Shown here piece after piece: positions 1-7,622 of a stretch of 12,023 bases of DNA. How positions within the stretch are numbered: the stretch's first letter is position 1; every line of letters begins with the position of its first letter. The DNA comes from Zygnema cylindricum (Eukaryota; Streptophyta; Zygnematophyceae; Zygnematales; Zygnemataceae). The stretch is from assembly GCA_037447655.1 (NCBI GenBank), contig JBBHKE010003210.1, positions 126,001 through 138,023 on the forward strand, written 5' to 3'. The translations under genes and the position numbers were made by a program. Under the pieces are notes generated by a model that saw nothing but the letters and a program-made list of their open reading frames with translations, made no database searches and had not been told where the DNA came from.

Positions 1-330
1 CAGACAAAACGGAACACGAAATAAGGGAAGAGCAAAAAATGTGTGAAGAAAAACGTTTTCTCCGGCGGTTTCAGAAATTTTAGTGGTGATCGATTCTCAA
101 ATTGGACGAATCAGTTTTCACTTTGTTACGGCAACAAAATGTTTATAGAACTTTCACCGGCAGTTTTAGCGTATCCTGCTTCTTTTCTGCCCCAAAAAAT
201 CCATGTGTAAGCGACCCCGGTTTTTCCGCAGCTGTACCAATCACTGAGCTTTTTACGGTCTTTTCGTGCGAGTCATAGCGGTTTTTCACAAATTAAGTTT
301 TTTTTTCCAAAAAATAGGCGTTTTAATGTT

Positions 331-429
331 TTATGGCCCAATGGGTAGACCGGTGCTCAAACCCTAACTGTAGTCAACTCTTATGGCCGAATGGACTGAC
401 TGGCGCCAAGCCCTAACTGTGGTCAACTT
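331..429. repeat. Diverged tandem duplication, about 50-bp unit, 2 copies
   Basis: Two adjacent units begin TTATGGCC at 331 and 381 and end with the core CCCTAACTGT followed by A/G-GTCAACT. The second copy is one base shorter in its middle. The remaining differences are scattered substitutions, so the duplication is not recent. No function is evident. Confidence 0.75.
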
Positions 430-580
430 ATCGGGACCTACGGAGTTAATAGTCCACGGCGGCGAATTAACTCAGTTACTCACATTAGCCCTATTGTCAC
501 TTGCGGCTGGCGGTTTTTGTTCGGTCAATTAATATTTGGTCGTCCGGCTTTACCGAATCATAAATGAATTCGGTCCATAA

Positions 581-604
581 TTTCCGTACATGTATGTACG
601 GAAA
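581..604. repeat. Perfect inverted repeat (11-bp arms, 2-nt loop)
   Basis: TTTCCGTACAT (581-591) is followed by GT and then its exact reverse complement ATGTACGGAAA (594-604). It could form a hairpin or be a binding site for a dimeric protein. It does not lie next to a supported gene. Its CCGTAC half-site is common in the left half of the window, so part of the symmetry may follow from that bias. Confidence 0.8.
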
Positions 605-2454
605 CACTTCGCCAACTGAGCTTGCCGTCCCGAGAACCGTTATGATTTAGTGTGCAGAACAGTCAATTTAAAAATTGAGATTGCTTAGGAGAAAGCTGAC
701 CGCCGAGTATATGCGTTTCACATAGTTTAGAAGTTGCCCGCTGCTTCGGGCAGACAATTTTTATGAAAAGGTGCCTGGGTTCCGAAATTTTGGATCTTAA
801 CTTTTGATTTTTTTGTAGATCTGGTGTATGCGCAATCGGTAATTCACATTTCGTTTCTGGATCGTTAGCTGTCGTAGTCGTTACATGTTTTGTACGGATT
901 CGGTCATAGTATACTTTATTCACCGAGTTTCGGCTGTATTGAACCAACGATGACCCAAAGCCGCATATGGATACTCTCTTCATAATACAAACTCGTCTTC
1001 TTAGGCATGATTACTAAATGCGGCAAAATGAAAAGTATTACGCGCCTTCAATTATTATTTTACGAATGCAAGACTTATATGAGGGTCAATAAGGAACCAA
1101 CTATAATTGATTTTTGGGGAATTCTATTGGAGGACATGTTCATAGCCCAAGTCTAGTAATAAAAAAACAAAATCTCATAAACCAGTCAAAACTTAATTGT
1201 TTGTAAACAGTTTATGTACGAATTGGAGTTTTTTGTGCATAGGTTCTAACTCATATATTGAACATTCCGTCAACCAAAGGAACATGAGTTTCAACCAAAC
1301 CAATTTAATCACCACCTTTCGACATCCACCAAATACTCACTCGGCTCTTGACAATGGGTATTTTACCAGTTCTATCACAACAAACGGACACAAATCATCA
1401 TAGTTACAAAGTGTTTAATGCTCGACATGGTTTAATACAGTTGTAAAACATACCATTAAGCGAGTGATCATCGAAACGACAAAGCACTTTCTGATTGGTC
1501 GTATTTCAATTTATGCAATTCGTACTTTGTCTACAATTTTACGTTACTGGAGCTCGTGTCATGATTTGGTTGGCTAATTTAAGAATTAGGTTGGTTTTCT
1601 GTGATTTTGTGAGACATTTGACACGAAGTCGAGGAATAGGTGACAATGAAGAATGTACATCTCACTCGACTACTCCAAGTCTTTTAATAACTACAGTATC
1701 TTCCGTGTCTCTTTATGTCAATTCATTAAGTGGATAAATTTTCGTCAAACTACAAGATTTATAAACTATTCCATAAAATGTTGTCATGTAAGTAAGCCAA
1801 TGCAAAACAAAAACGTCATTTTCGTTGTGTTCATTATATATTGAAGTGAATCTAATCACAATCATAGTCGAGCGTTGTGTTTTAAGATAAAAATTATTCG
1901 CCATCGAAGATGAAAGTGGCGTTTTAAAATCCTCTCTCAAACAATCATCGGTTACGAGGTGACAACACAATCATATAAAAAAAACCTCTCTCTAGAAAAT
2001 TGATCGGTTGGGTGGTGATGGCACAGTAGTCTCCAGCGAACCCCGAGTTTGTGGTCTTTTACCGTTTGTTATGTCAAGTGAAAGCAAATCATTTAGGTTA
2101 TATGGACCTTTAGGCTTACTGGTCAAAATATATACAAACAGAGCCAAAATTGAAAGTTTAATCGAGCGACCTACTTTACAGTTTTTTTTTAACATTTTGT
2201 GGTTAAAAGGGCTTGAGGAGAAAGACTAATTGCACACGCTCATTTTAATAAAATGGGCGGATGGGATTGAATTTCCTCCACTTGGACACTTTTGGACCAA
2301 TGTCATGTTGTATGGTCGATGGTTGTGTAATAGGTCCCATGTGATGACTCGGACCAAGATTTCACTGATTCACAAATTGTCGCGTTGCCTAAAGCAACAA
2401 CTGTAAAAACGAGAATTACAAAAACGTGTGAGAGTATTGTATTTTTTTCAGGTA

Positions 2455-3057
2455 CACGGTGAATCGTAATTACATTAAATAACGCTAATTCGGTTGCCCT
2501 AATTTTCGAGTCTCTCACGTTATATAGAGTAAATGATTTAAATTTGTTCATTATACTATTTAAGGTAAGGATTAATTAGCGTAAAAAAATATAATATAGG
2601 TTCGCTATAAATAATTGTAAAAAGGTACAAATAATAATTTAATAGAATCGCGCTCGCACGTGAAATAATTACTAATAATTGATTTAAATTAAATTAATAT
2701 TATTGTTATATTTTAGATTATTTATATAAGAATTAAAGTTATATATCATACATATATCTTACGTACAGTATCGTACTTTTAATTTTGGCGCGTGCGATCG
2801 CGTCACATCACGCCACGTTAACCGTACACTATACCGCGAATCTGTTACTAACGCTCCACTACAATCTGTACAGTCAGACACCGACCGTACCCCACACTAT
2901 TTCAAACGACAATATATTATAATTATTAGACGCTAATTAAACCTTTCCTTAATTAGTGTAAAGGATAATTTAGAATTACGTACTCTATTTAATGTGATAG
3001 AGTCAAAATTTAGGGCGACTGAATTAGAGTTCATAACTCTAATTACAATTCGCAGGG
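2455..3057. mobile_element. Non-autonomous TIR element, copy 1 (603 bp, TA-flanked)
   Basis: The left end CACGGTGAATCGTAATTA starts after TA at 2453-2454. The right end, an imperfect inverse of it, stops before TA at 3058-3059. The inverted similarity runs far inside: the left arm (about 2455-2640) matches the reverse complement of copy 3's right arm (about 5140-5365) with interspersed substitutions, including AATTAGCGTA and GCGCTCGCACGTGAAAT. The right arm (2885-3057) is a direct relative of 5194-5365. There is no coding capacity for a transposase. TA flanks and TIRs suit a Tc1/mariner (Stowaway-like) derivative. A second left-type end at 2832 suggests nesting or internal rearrangement. The family assignment is inference. 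Confidence 0.7.
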
Positions 3058-3650
3058 TACTTTATACACACCTAAGGATGTGGACCATAATATGCCACGT
3101 CTCTTAGCACTAAATTATAATTAATGACGCTAATTTTTTCTTTACACCAATAATTTTTATACGCTAATAACGTTTCACGGTGTAGCGTTCATAACTCCAA
3201 TTACGATTAGCGGTGTACTTTATACACACCTAACACTAATTTGAATGTATTTGCGATAGTCTATGCTCACATGTTCGACGCTTGAACATGTGATAACAAG
3301 TTATCGCGATTTTCCCTCGTCTTTATGGTTGGGATTCAAATGCGAGTGCGTTTTTTCGTGGCGACGCACTCAATTTCCTGTGCCGACGCCTTTAAACCTT
3401 ATTTTGTACGTTTGTTCAAAATAATGACGCTTATTTTGTACGTCTGTTCTAAATAAAGAGCAGTTTTCGTACGAAGTGATCCATTTTTTACGCTTCACTA
3501 TTTAAATATTTGAGAAAGTAAAAATAACGAACACCGACAATTTCAGCGTTACGTGGCGTACGAACATGTACAAAATACGTATACAGGGTACGAAAGGCTG
3601 ATATAGAAACGATTATAACGCGAAAATAGCTCCCGCTTTAAGAAATACTA
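3058..3650. repeat. Spacer with decayed copies of the TIR element
   Basis: Right-end-like sequences recur at about 3168-3183 and 3200-3215. A block of about 45 bp at 3031-3076 is repeated directly at 3189-3233, both sharing TTCATAACT and GTACTTTATACACACCTAA. The stretch at about 3335-3500 loosely resembles the interior of copy 3 (about 5115-5215), including TTTAAA, TTTGTACG and CACTATTTAAA words in the same order. This looks like older, broken members of the same family. No gene is seen. Confidence 0.5.
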
Positions 3651-4205
3651 CACCGTGAATCGTTACTAGACTATAGAAATTATTAGTGATAAGAATTAAT
3701 TAGTGTCATTAATGCTAATTTGTGTAACAATCCCATTTAAAAAAAAATGTTTAATTGTAATTTCTCCATAACGCTGATTTAGGTACACCGGATCTGCCGT
3801 CATTACATATACAGTAAAATAGGTAGAAGTACAAAACCTGACGACCCGTACCACGTCGCGTCCTTTTACTGTAATTAATCCATAATTACAATTCGGGTTT
3901 GCGAACGCGTTTGTCGCAAACTCGACTCCACGATTATTCTAAGCACAGTTCTGTATGCAACCGACATAAGTTTATTACAATTTCCGTACTTTTTCCGGTA
4001 ACGAAGTACAGTGTTGTGAAAAACAAATACCTTCCGTACACCACACTATTCATAAAATAAGTACGGTATGACAATTAACGCTAATTTACAAGAACTGTAA
4101 TTAGCGTCAAGGAAAAATAAGATTTATTCATTGTATTTCGGGTATCAATGTCAAAATTTTGGGATGCCGATATAGAGTACATAAGGCTAACAACGATTCA
4201 CGGTG
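3651..4205. mobile_element. Non-autonomous TIR element, copy 2 (555 bp, TA-flanked)
   Basis: CACCGTGAATCGTT (3651-3664) and its exact reverse complement AACGATTCACGGTG (4192-4205) are flanked by TA at 3649-3650 and 4206-4207. A CCGTACACCACACTATT motif starts at 4034, 172 bp from the right terminus. The equivalent motif sits 173 and 172 bp from the right ends of copies 1 and 3, which ties the three together. An internal hairpin built on ACGCTAATT occupies 4078-4107. There is no transposase frame, so mobility would need an enzyme supplied in trans. Confidence 0.72.
4078..4107. repeat. Internal hairpin ACGCTAATT / AATTAGCGT
   Basis: Arms ACGCTAATT (4078-4086) and AATTAGCGT (4099-4107) are exact inverses around a 12-nt loop. 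The same 9-mer recurs across the element cluster in either orientation, for example near 2483, 2574, 2931, 3126, 4820 and 5239. It therefore marks this repeat family and is not unique to the site. Confidence 0.7.
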
Positions 4206-4740
4206 TACTGTACATTGTAGAACTGTTCTAAAGTATAGGATTGTATCGGGCTTTTACGGGACAGTAACTTCCTTGTCTTGCGGTCATCTAAAACTGTACG
4301 GATTGTAATCGTCTAATATTGAAATAAGAGAGATCTTTACAGGATTTAGAGTGATCCGTACCTCCTTAATCTGGACATTCTGGCAGTTGTGACACACGTG
4401 CACTACTCGACATAAGTCAAGATCACAGACATACGGCATTGAAGCTGCCAATGGCGGTAGTTGGATTGTCGCTAATGTAACGATATTGCTCCACAGATTC
4501 GATCTGGTACTACCGTATATAATGACCATTGAGCTGTTCTGTTTTCTTTTACTGGGCTTTTGTTTTGTCTGCAAGTGAGCTGCAAAATTATTGTGGGAAC
4601 GGTTTTCCAACTTTGACTGTACGAACAGCATGGACTTTTTTTGTAGTTGACCGGCGAACAAAAGGACAGCAGAATAAAAGAAAAACCAAAGAATGATTAT
4701 GAAGCTACACCGCCCATAGTTATTTAAGTTAGGAACACTA
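4206..4740. other. Spacer between copies 2 and 3; unsupported minus-strand open frame
   Basis: A 170-codon minus-strand open frame (4284-4796) is the longest in the left half. Its first 19 or so codons come from the inverted repeat of copy 3, and the rest shows no recognisable domain, signal peptide or repeat. Parts of the stretch are less AT-rich than their surroundings, so host sequence or an old exon remnant is possible. I do not call it a gene. Confidence 0.45.
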
Positions 4741-5365
4741 CACCGCGAATCGTAATTACTAATTAGAGTAATGAAAAAATTAGAGTAAAAAAACAAAAAA
4801 AAAACAATTAGAGTAATTAACGCTAATTTATGTGATAGAGCTTTTTCTACTATGAAGTTTACTCTAATTTATTTAAGTATTCTATATTGGGTTGTGTCGG
4901 CGATAATTATCTGCGCGATAATTGTGAACACTAAATTACGTAGACGTACAGAATCTGTCAGTCCGTATAGTATTGACGTCATTATGACGCTAGTACTATT
5001 TGTCGCACTGAATGTCAGTTAATGTTCACACTGACGACGATGCTGTCGACGGACGAGAGTTATGCGAACGACTTTTTTTCGATGTGATTATTTTTTTTGT
5101 TTAGTGCGATTTCACGTGCGAGCGCGAGTCTTTTAAATCATAATTTGTACCTTTTTACTTATAAAAGTACAAATTTGCACGGTCGAACGTCGTCCGTACT
5201 CCACACTATTTAAAAGGAACCTATATTATAATATTTTACGCTAATTAAAACTCACCTAAACTAGAATAATGAAAAAATTAGAATCGATTACTCTATTTGA
5301 TGTGATAGAGTCGAAATTTCGAGCGACCGAATTAGAGTAATTTACTCTAATTACGATTCGCGGTG
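4741..5365. mobile_element. Non-autonomous TIR element, copy 3 (625 bp, TA-flanked)
   Basis: This is the best-preserved copy. CACCGCGAATCGTAATTA (4741-4758) and its perfect 18-bp reverse complement (5348-5365) are flanked by TA at 4739-4740 and 5366-5367. The match extends one more base on each side of the TA. The right arm (5194-5365) parallels copy 1's right arm (2885-3057), with shared blocks CACACTATTT, ACGCTAATTAAA, TGTGATAGAGTC and CTCTAATTAC. The left arm is more diverged and contains a run of A and repeated AATTAGAGTAA words. It carries no transposase. The intact ends suggest the most recent insertion of the three. Confidence 0.78.
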
Positions 5366-5367
5366 TA

Positions 5368-6230
5368 GTTAAGGAAAAACCATTTTTTGATGAAAATTAT
5401 ATAAACAGTATTAGCAACGCTAGTTAAGGAAGTGAATTAAAATTCGCCACGTTTCCTTTATTGCACGCACTACAGCAGACTAGTATTATATATTATAATT
5501 TCGTATTAATACTATGTACGCTTTGCCGCTGAAAAAAATTGTCCAATCCACGCCAGCAGTAAAAATACCGAAATATCGAAATCTTTCCATGTACGGTAAA
5601 GCGTGCGTGTGTACCGTACCTGAAAACCAACCAGATTCACATGGCTTCATTTCCTTCCGTACAATTAAATCCGCAAGCCGGCGAGACTCTTTTTAAGTAG
5701 CCAATTGTTGCTCAACTGTACATAGCCAGTGTAAGTATCACCGACCCAAAGACAAGAAATTTCTTTGCATTCCTTCGTACGAATCTGTACTATCGTTGAC
5801 GCCAACTATTCTATCCGTAAATCACTCTAAATCTTTTTACTGACATTTTTGGCTGGATCCTAGTACCGCATCCTCCTTTCTCTCTCCTAGAATCAGGAAG
5901 CCGCACTAAAAACGCCGAAGGAAGAAAAACAAACATTTTCGTACATTTTTGTCCGCACTTACCGACAATTACTGTACGCTAATCACAGACGGTCGTCAGA
6001 GGTTCCGAAAAGGTACGCCCTAAATAAAGATTCACCAGTCTCCACCTTTATTCGCACTTGCGCCGACACAAACATTTACGATTGCTGGCGACGAACCGCC
6101 AACAAAACGTGAACGTAGACACGTGTCAAAGTGATTGCAAATCTATACGGACAGTCAAGTCCGAAGTACAAAGAAGCGTTCCCCCGAACTCGGGAATACG
6201 GTTCAAACTCTCGCCTTCGTCCCCTTCCCT
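5368..6230. other. Non-coding stretch, no supportable gene
   Basis: No protein family is recognisable in any frame; the longest plus-strand frame is 60 codons from 5514. Good-looking donor strings occur (GTAAGTAT at 5731), but no upstream open exon with an ATG leads into them. CGTAC/GTACG words are frequent. This could be promoter-distal or intronic sequence of the downstream gene. Confidence 0.45.
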
Positions 6231-6246
6231 CTCCCCACCTTCCTAT

Positions 6247-6351
6247 CTCCTCCCTCTCTAACTCCTCCCTCTCTACCTCCTCCCTCTCTATCTCCTCCCT
6301 CTCTATCTCCTCCCTAACTATATACTCCCTATCTAACTCCTCCCTCTCTTC
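6247..6351. repeat. 15-bp minisatellite, 7 units in register
   Basis: Seven consecutive 15-bp units fit CTCCTCCCTCTCTAN. Units 1-4 (6247-6306) are nearly identical, units 5 and 6 are diverged, and unit 7 (6337-6351) returns to consensus. A weaker unit precedes it at 6232-6246. Because 15 is a multiple of three and the units are almost all pyrimidine, the plus strand stays open in one frame as a Pro-Pro-Ser-Leu-Ser-like repeat. Nothing else indicates that it is translated. Confidence 0.85.
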
Positions 6352-6480
6352 CTTTCTCTTTATACCCGACTAGATCACCGATCTTAACTTCTCTCTCTCT
6401 CTTCTCTTCCCTCTATCTCTCTCTTCTCCTTCAACTATTCCCTCTTCTCTGCCCTCTCTCTCATTTTTTAAATTTATATC
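6352..6480. repeat. CT-rich low-complexity DNA
   Basis: The stretch is mostly C and T, with CTCTCTCTCT and TTCTCCTTC blocks around 6390-6465, and then turns into T-rich DNA. It continues the pyrimidine bias of the minisatellite without a clean period. No coding evidence. Confidence 0.7.
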
Positions 6481-6558
6481 TTTCCCAAATTCGTCACATC
6501 ATTGCATGTTGACGTCATATTTTCAAAACCGAAAGTGAAAGGGAAAAGGGAAAATAAA

Positions 6559-6673
6559 ATGACACGTGTAAAGCCTAGATCCATGCAAATACCCGTACAT
6601 ATCTCCGTACACATTGTCATTTTGGTGATAAAATTGATGGTGGGAGAGACAGAGGCTGGAAGACAGATAAAAG
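6559..6673 (+). CDS. Candidate first exon (signal peptide) of the EXORDIUM-like gene
   Basis: This is a tentative call. From the ATG at 6559 the frame starts MTRVKPRSMQ (basic), continues with a hydrophobic run IPVHISVHIVILVI (residues 11-24), then reaches GETEA-GR, a plausible signal-peptidase site after residue 33. AAG|GTACGG at 6674 could be a splice donor leaving one base (phase 1). The acceptor CACCTGCAG ending at 7215 needs exactly phase 1 to enter the frame of the main first exon. That would make a 542-bp, pyrimidine-rich intron. Against it: the hydrophobic core contains two His, the donor is not strong, and the later introns are all phase 0. A different upstream exon is equally possible. 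Confidence 0.22.
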
Positions 6674-6683
6674 GTACGGATAG

Positions 6684-6691
6684 TATATAAA
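6684..6691 (+). promoter_or_regulatory. TATA-like box TATATAAA
   Basis: TATATAAA lies 485-492 bp upstream of the ATG at 7176, with a CCAAT just downstream at 6695-6699. If it is a core promoter, transcription would start near 6715 and the leader would be long and CT-rich, as pyrimidine-rich leaders often are in plants. If the candidate signal exon at 6559-6673 is real, this box would be intronic and irrelevant. Confidence 0.25.
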
Positions 6692-6777
6692 TGGACCAAT
6701 GGGACGAGAAAGGATTATTTCCAAGGGAGGGGAGTGAATCACAAAAATAATCTGTGATTTTTATGCGCTTTCCCTTT

Positions 6778-6848
6778 TACCCTCTCTTTCCTTTCTCTCG
6801 TGCTCTCTCTCTCTCTTTCTCTCTCCCCCCCACTCTCTCTTTCTCTCC

Positions 6849-6880
<32 letters not shown>

Positions 6881-6930
6881 CCCCTCTCTCTCTATCAATT
6901 CCCCCCTCCTCTCTCCTTCTGTCTTTATCA
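6778..6930. repeat. CT microsatellite and pyrimidine tract
   Basis: Long (CT)n runs are interrupted by CCCCCC and TTT blocks, with very few purines on the plus strand. The tract lies between the TATA-like box and the first confident exon. It could be leader or intron sequence. Open frames through it read as Ser-Leu and Pro-Ser strings only because pyrimidine-only DNA cannot contain a stop codon. Confidence 0.9.
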
Positions 6931-7036
6931 GTCTATTTTTCACATAGAAAATATTTTCTCATCTTCCTTTATCTTTCTTTCGTCATTTTTTTTTTTTTTT
7001 TACATCAGGTTGCTCATCCTTACTTCCCCTGATTCA

Positions 7037-7162
7037 TTCCCTCCCTCTCCCCACCTCCATTCCTAATTCCATCTCCTTCTCTCTCTCTCCCCATCTCCAT
7101 CCTTAATTCCATCTCCCTCTCTCTCTCTCTCTCGCCATCTCCATCTCCCATCATCCACCCTC
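7037..7162. repeat. Pyrimidine-rich repeat, duplicated CCATCTCCATCC block
   Basis: Two related blocks with CCATNNCTAATTCCATCTCC (about 7057-7076) and the similar CCATCCTTAATTCCATCTCC (7097-7116) are each followed by CT runs. This suggests a local duplication of about 40 bp inside the pyrimidine tract. It stops just before the ATG at 7176. An in-frame TAA at 7104 prevents the first confident exon from extending further upstream without splicing. Confidence 0.75.
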
Positions 7163-7175
7163 CCACCACATTGAC

Positions 7176-7622
7176 ATGCCCTCAATCTCCCCTCCCTGCC
7201 ACGTGTCACCTGCAGATTCCTCCACCAGTCCTTTGGGGTACGCTGCCACATACTCCAAAAAGGACATTTTGTCGATTTCTACCAAGTCTGTGACCCGTTC
7301 TCATGATAATAATTCTCTTCCAAAACCCATTTTTCTCGGCTTGAAAAATGTACATTCTGTAAAAATTGATTCTGGGAATCCCAATTTGACACCTGTCATG
7401 CCTTATGGTGGAGGATCGATTATGAACGAATCTATTGCGGTTAATATTTTGTGGTACGGATATTTTCCGGAAAACACGAAAAAAACGATCCGAAATTTTG
7501 TTCGATCCCTTGGGGAAATTTCGATGAAAGAAGTTTCGCAGAGTGCGGCACAATGGTGGAATACCGTACAGCTTTTTTACGATTCGTACGGAAATCACGT
7601 GTCGGAAAGTATTTCAATGGGG
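7176..7622 (+). CDS. Exon 1 of the EXORDIUM-like gene (N-terminal part of the domain)
   Basis: The exon encodes 149 residues from the ATG at 7176 to GGG at 7620-7622, just before the donor GTGAGT. The first ~70 residues are polar, variable and match nothing I recognise. Family similarity starts at PVMPYGGG (73-80) and is strong at VNILWYGYF (89-97) and the Trp pair (127-128). The ATG may not be the true start: the peptide after it is not a secretion signal, and CACCTGCAG at 7207-7215 is a good alternative acceptor. That would remove residues 1-13 and make residue 14 a split codon. No in-frame stop occurs until after the donor. Confidence 0.85.

Larger units (their letters stand above)
1..2452. 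other. Intergenic region with no supportable gene
   Basis: No open frame here looks like a protein. The longest are 106 and 85 codons on the minus strand, with no recognisable motif, no splice-supported continuation and mixed composition. I saw no tRNA, rRNA or CRISPR pattern. The only internal structures are a diverged 50-bp tandem duplication (331-429), a perfect hairpin (581-604), and repeated CCGTAC/GTACGG words that continue through the next 3.6 kb. Confidence 0.6.

Noticed and set aside
663-983. 106-codon minus-strand frame
   Set aside because: There is no motif, signal or repeat, and no splice sites extending it to anything recognisable.
2303-2551. Minus-strand frame with a hydrophobic stretch, 82 codons
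   Set aside because: It overlaps the left arm of TIR copy 1 and has no family signature. A membrane-like run alone in AT-rich DNA is weak evidence.
4284-4796. 170-codon minus-strand open frame
   Set aside because: Its start lies in the inverted repeat of copy 3, the rest matches no domain I recognise, and AT-rich non-coding DNA of this size can yield such a frame by chance.
2453-5367. A transposase gene within the element cluster
   Set aside because: No open frame of adequate length or with a DDE-type pattern is present; the copies look non-autonomous.
6754-7032. Plus-strand frame rich in Ser, Leu and Phe, 92 codons
   Set aside because: It comes from CT and T microsatellites, which cannot contain stops; there is no donor site of quality and no domain.
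6247-7160. CRISPR-like array in the repeat-rich region
   Set aside because: The repeats are contiguous pyrimidine minisatellites without unique spacers, and the gene structure is eukaryotic.
7206-7598. 130-codon minus-strand frame opposite exon 1
   Set aside because: The plus strand here carries clear EXORDIUM-family motifs and correct splice sites; the antisense frame has no recognisable content.
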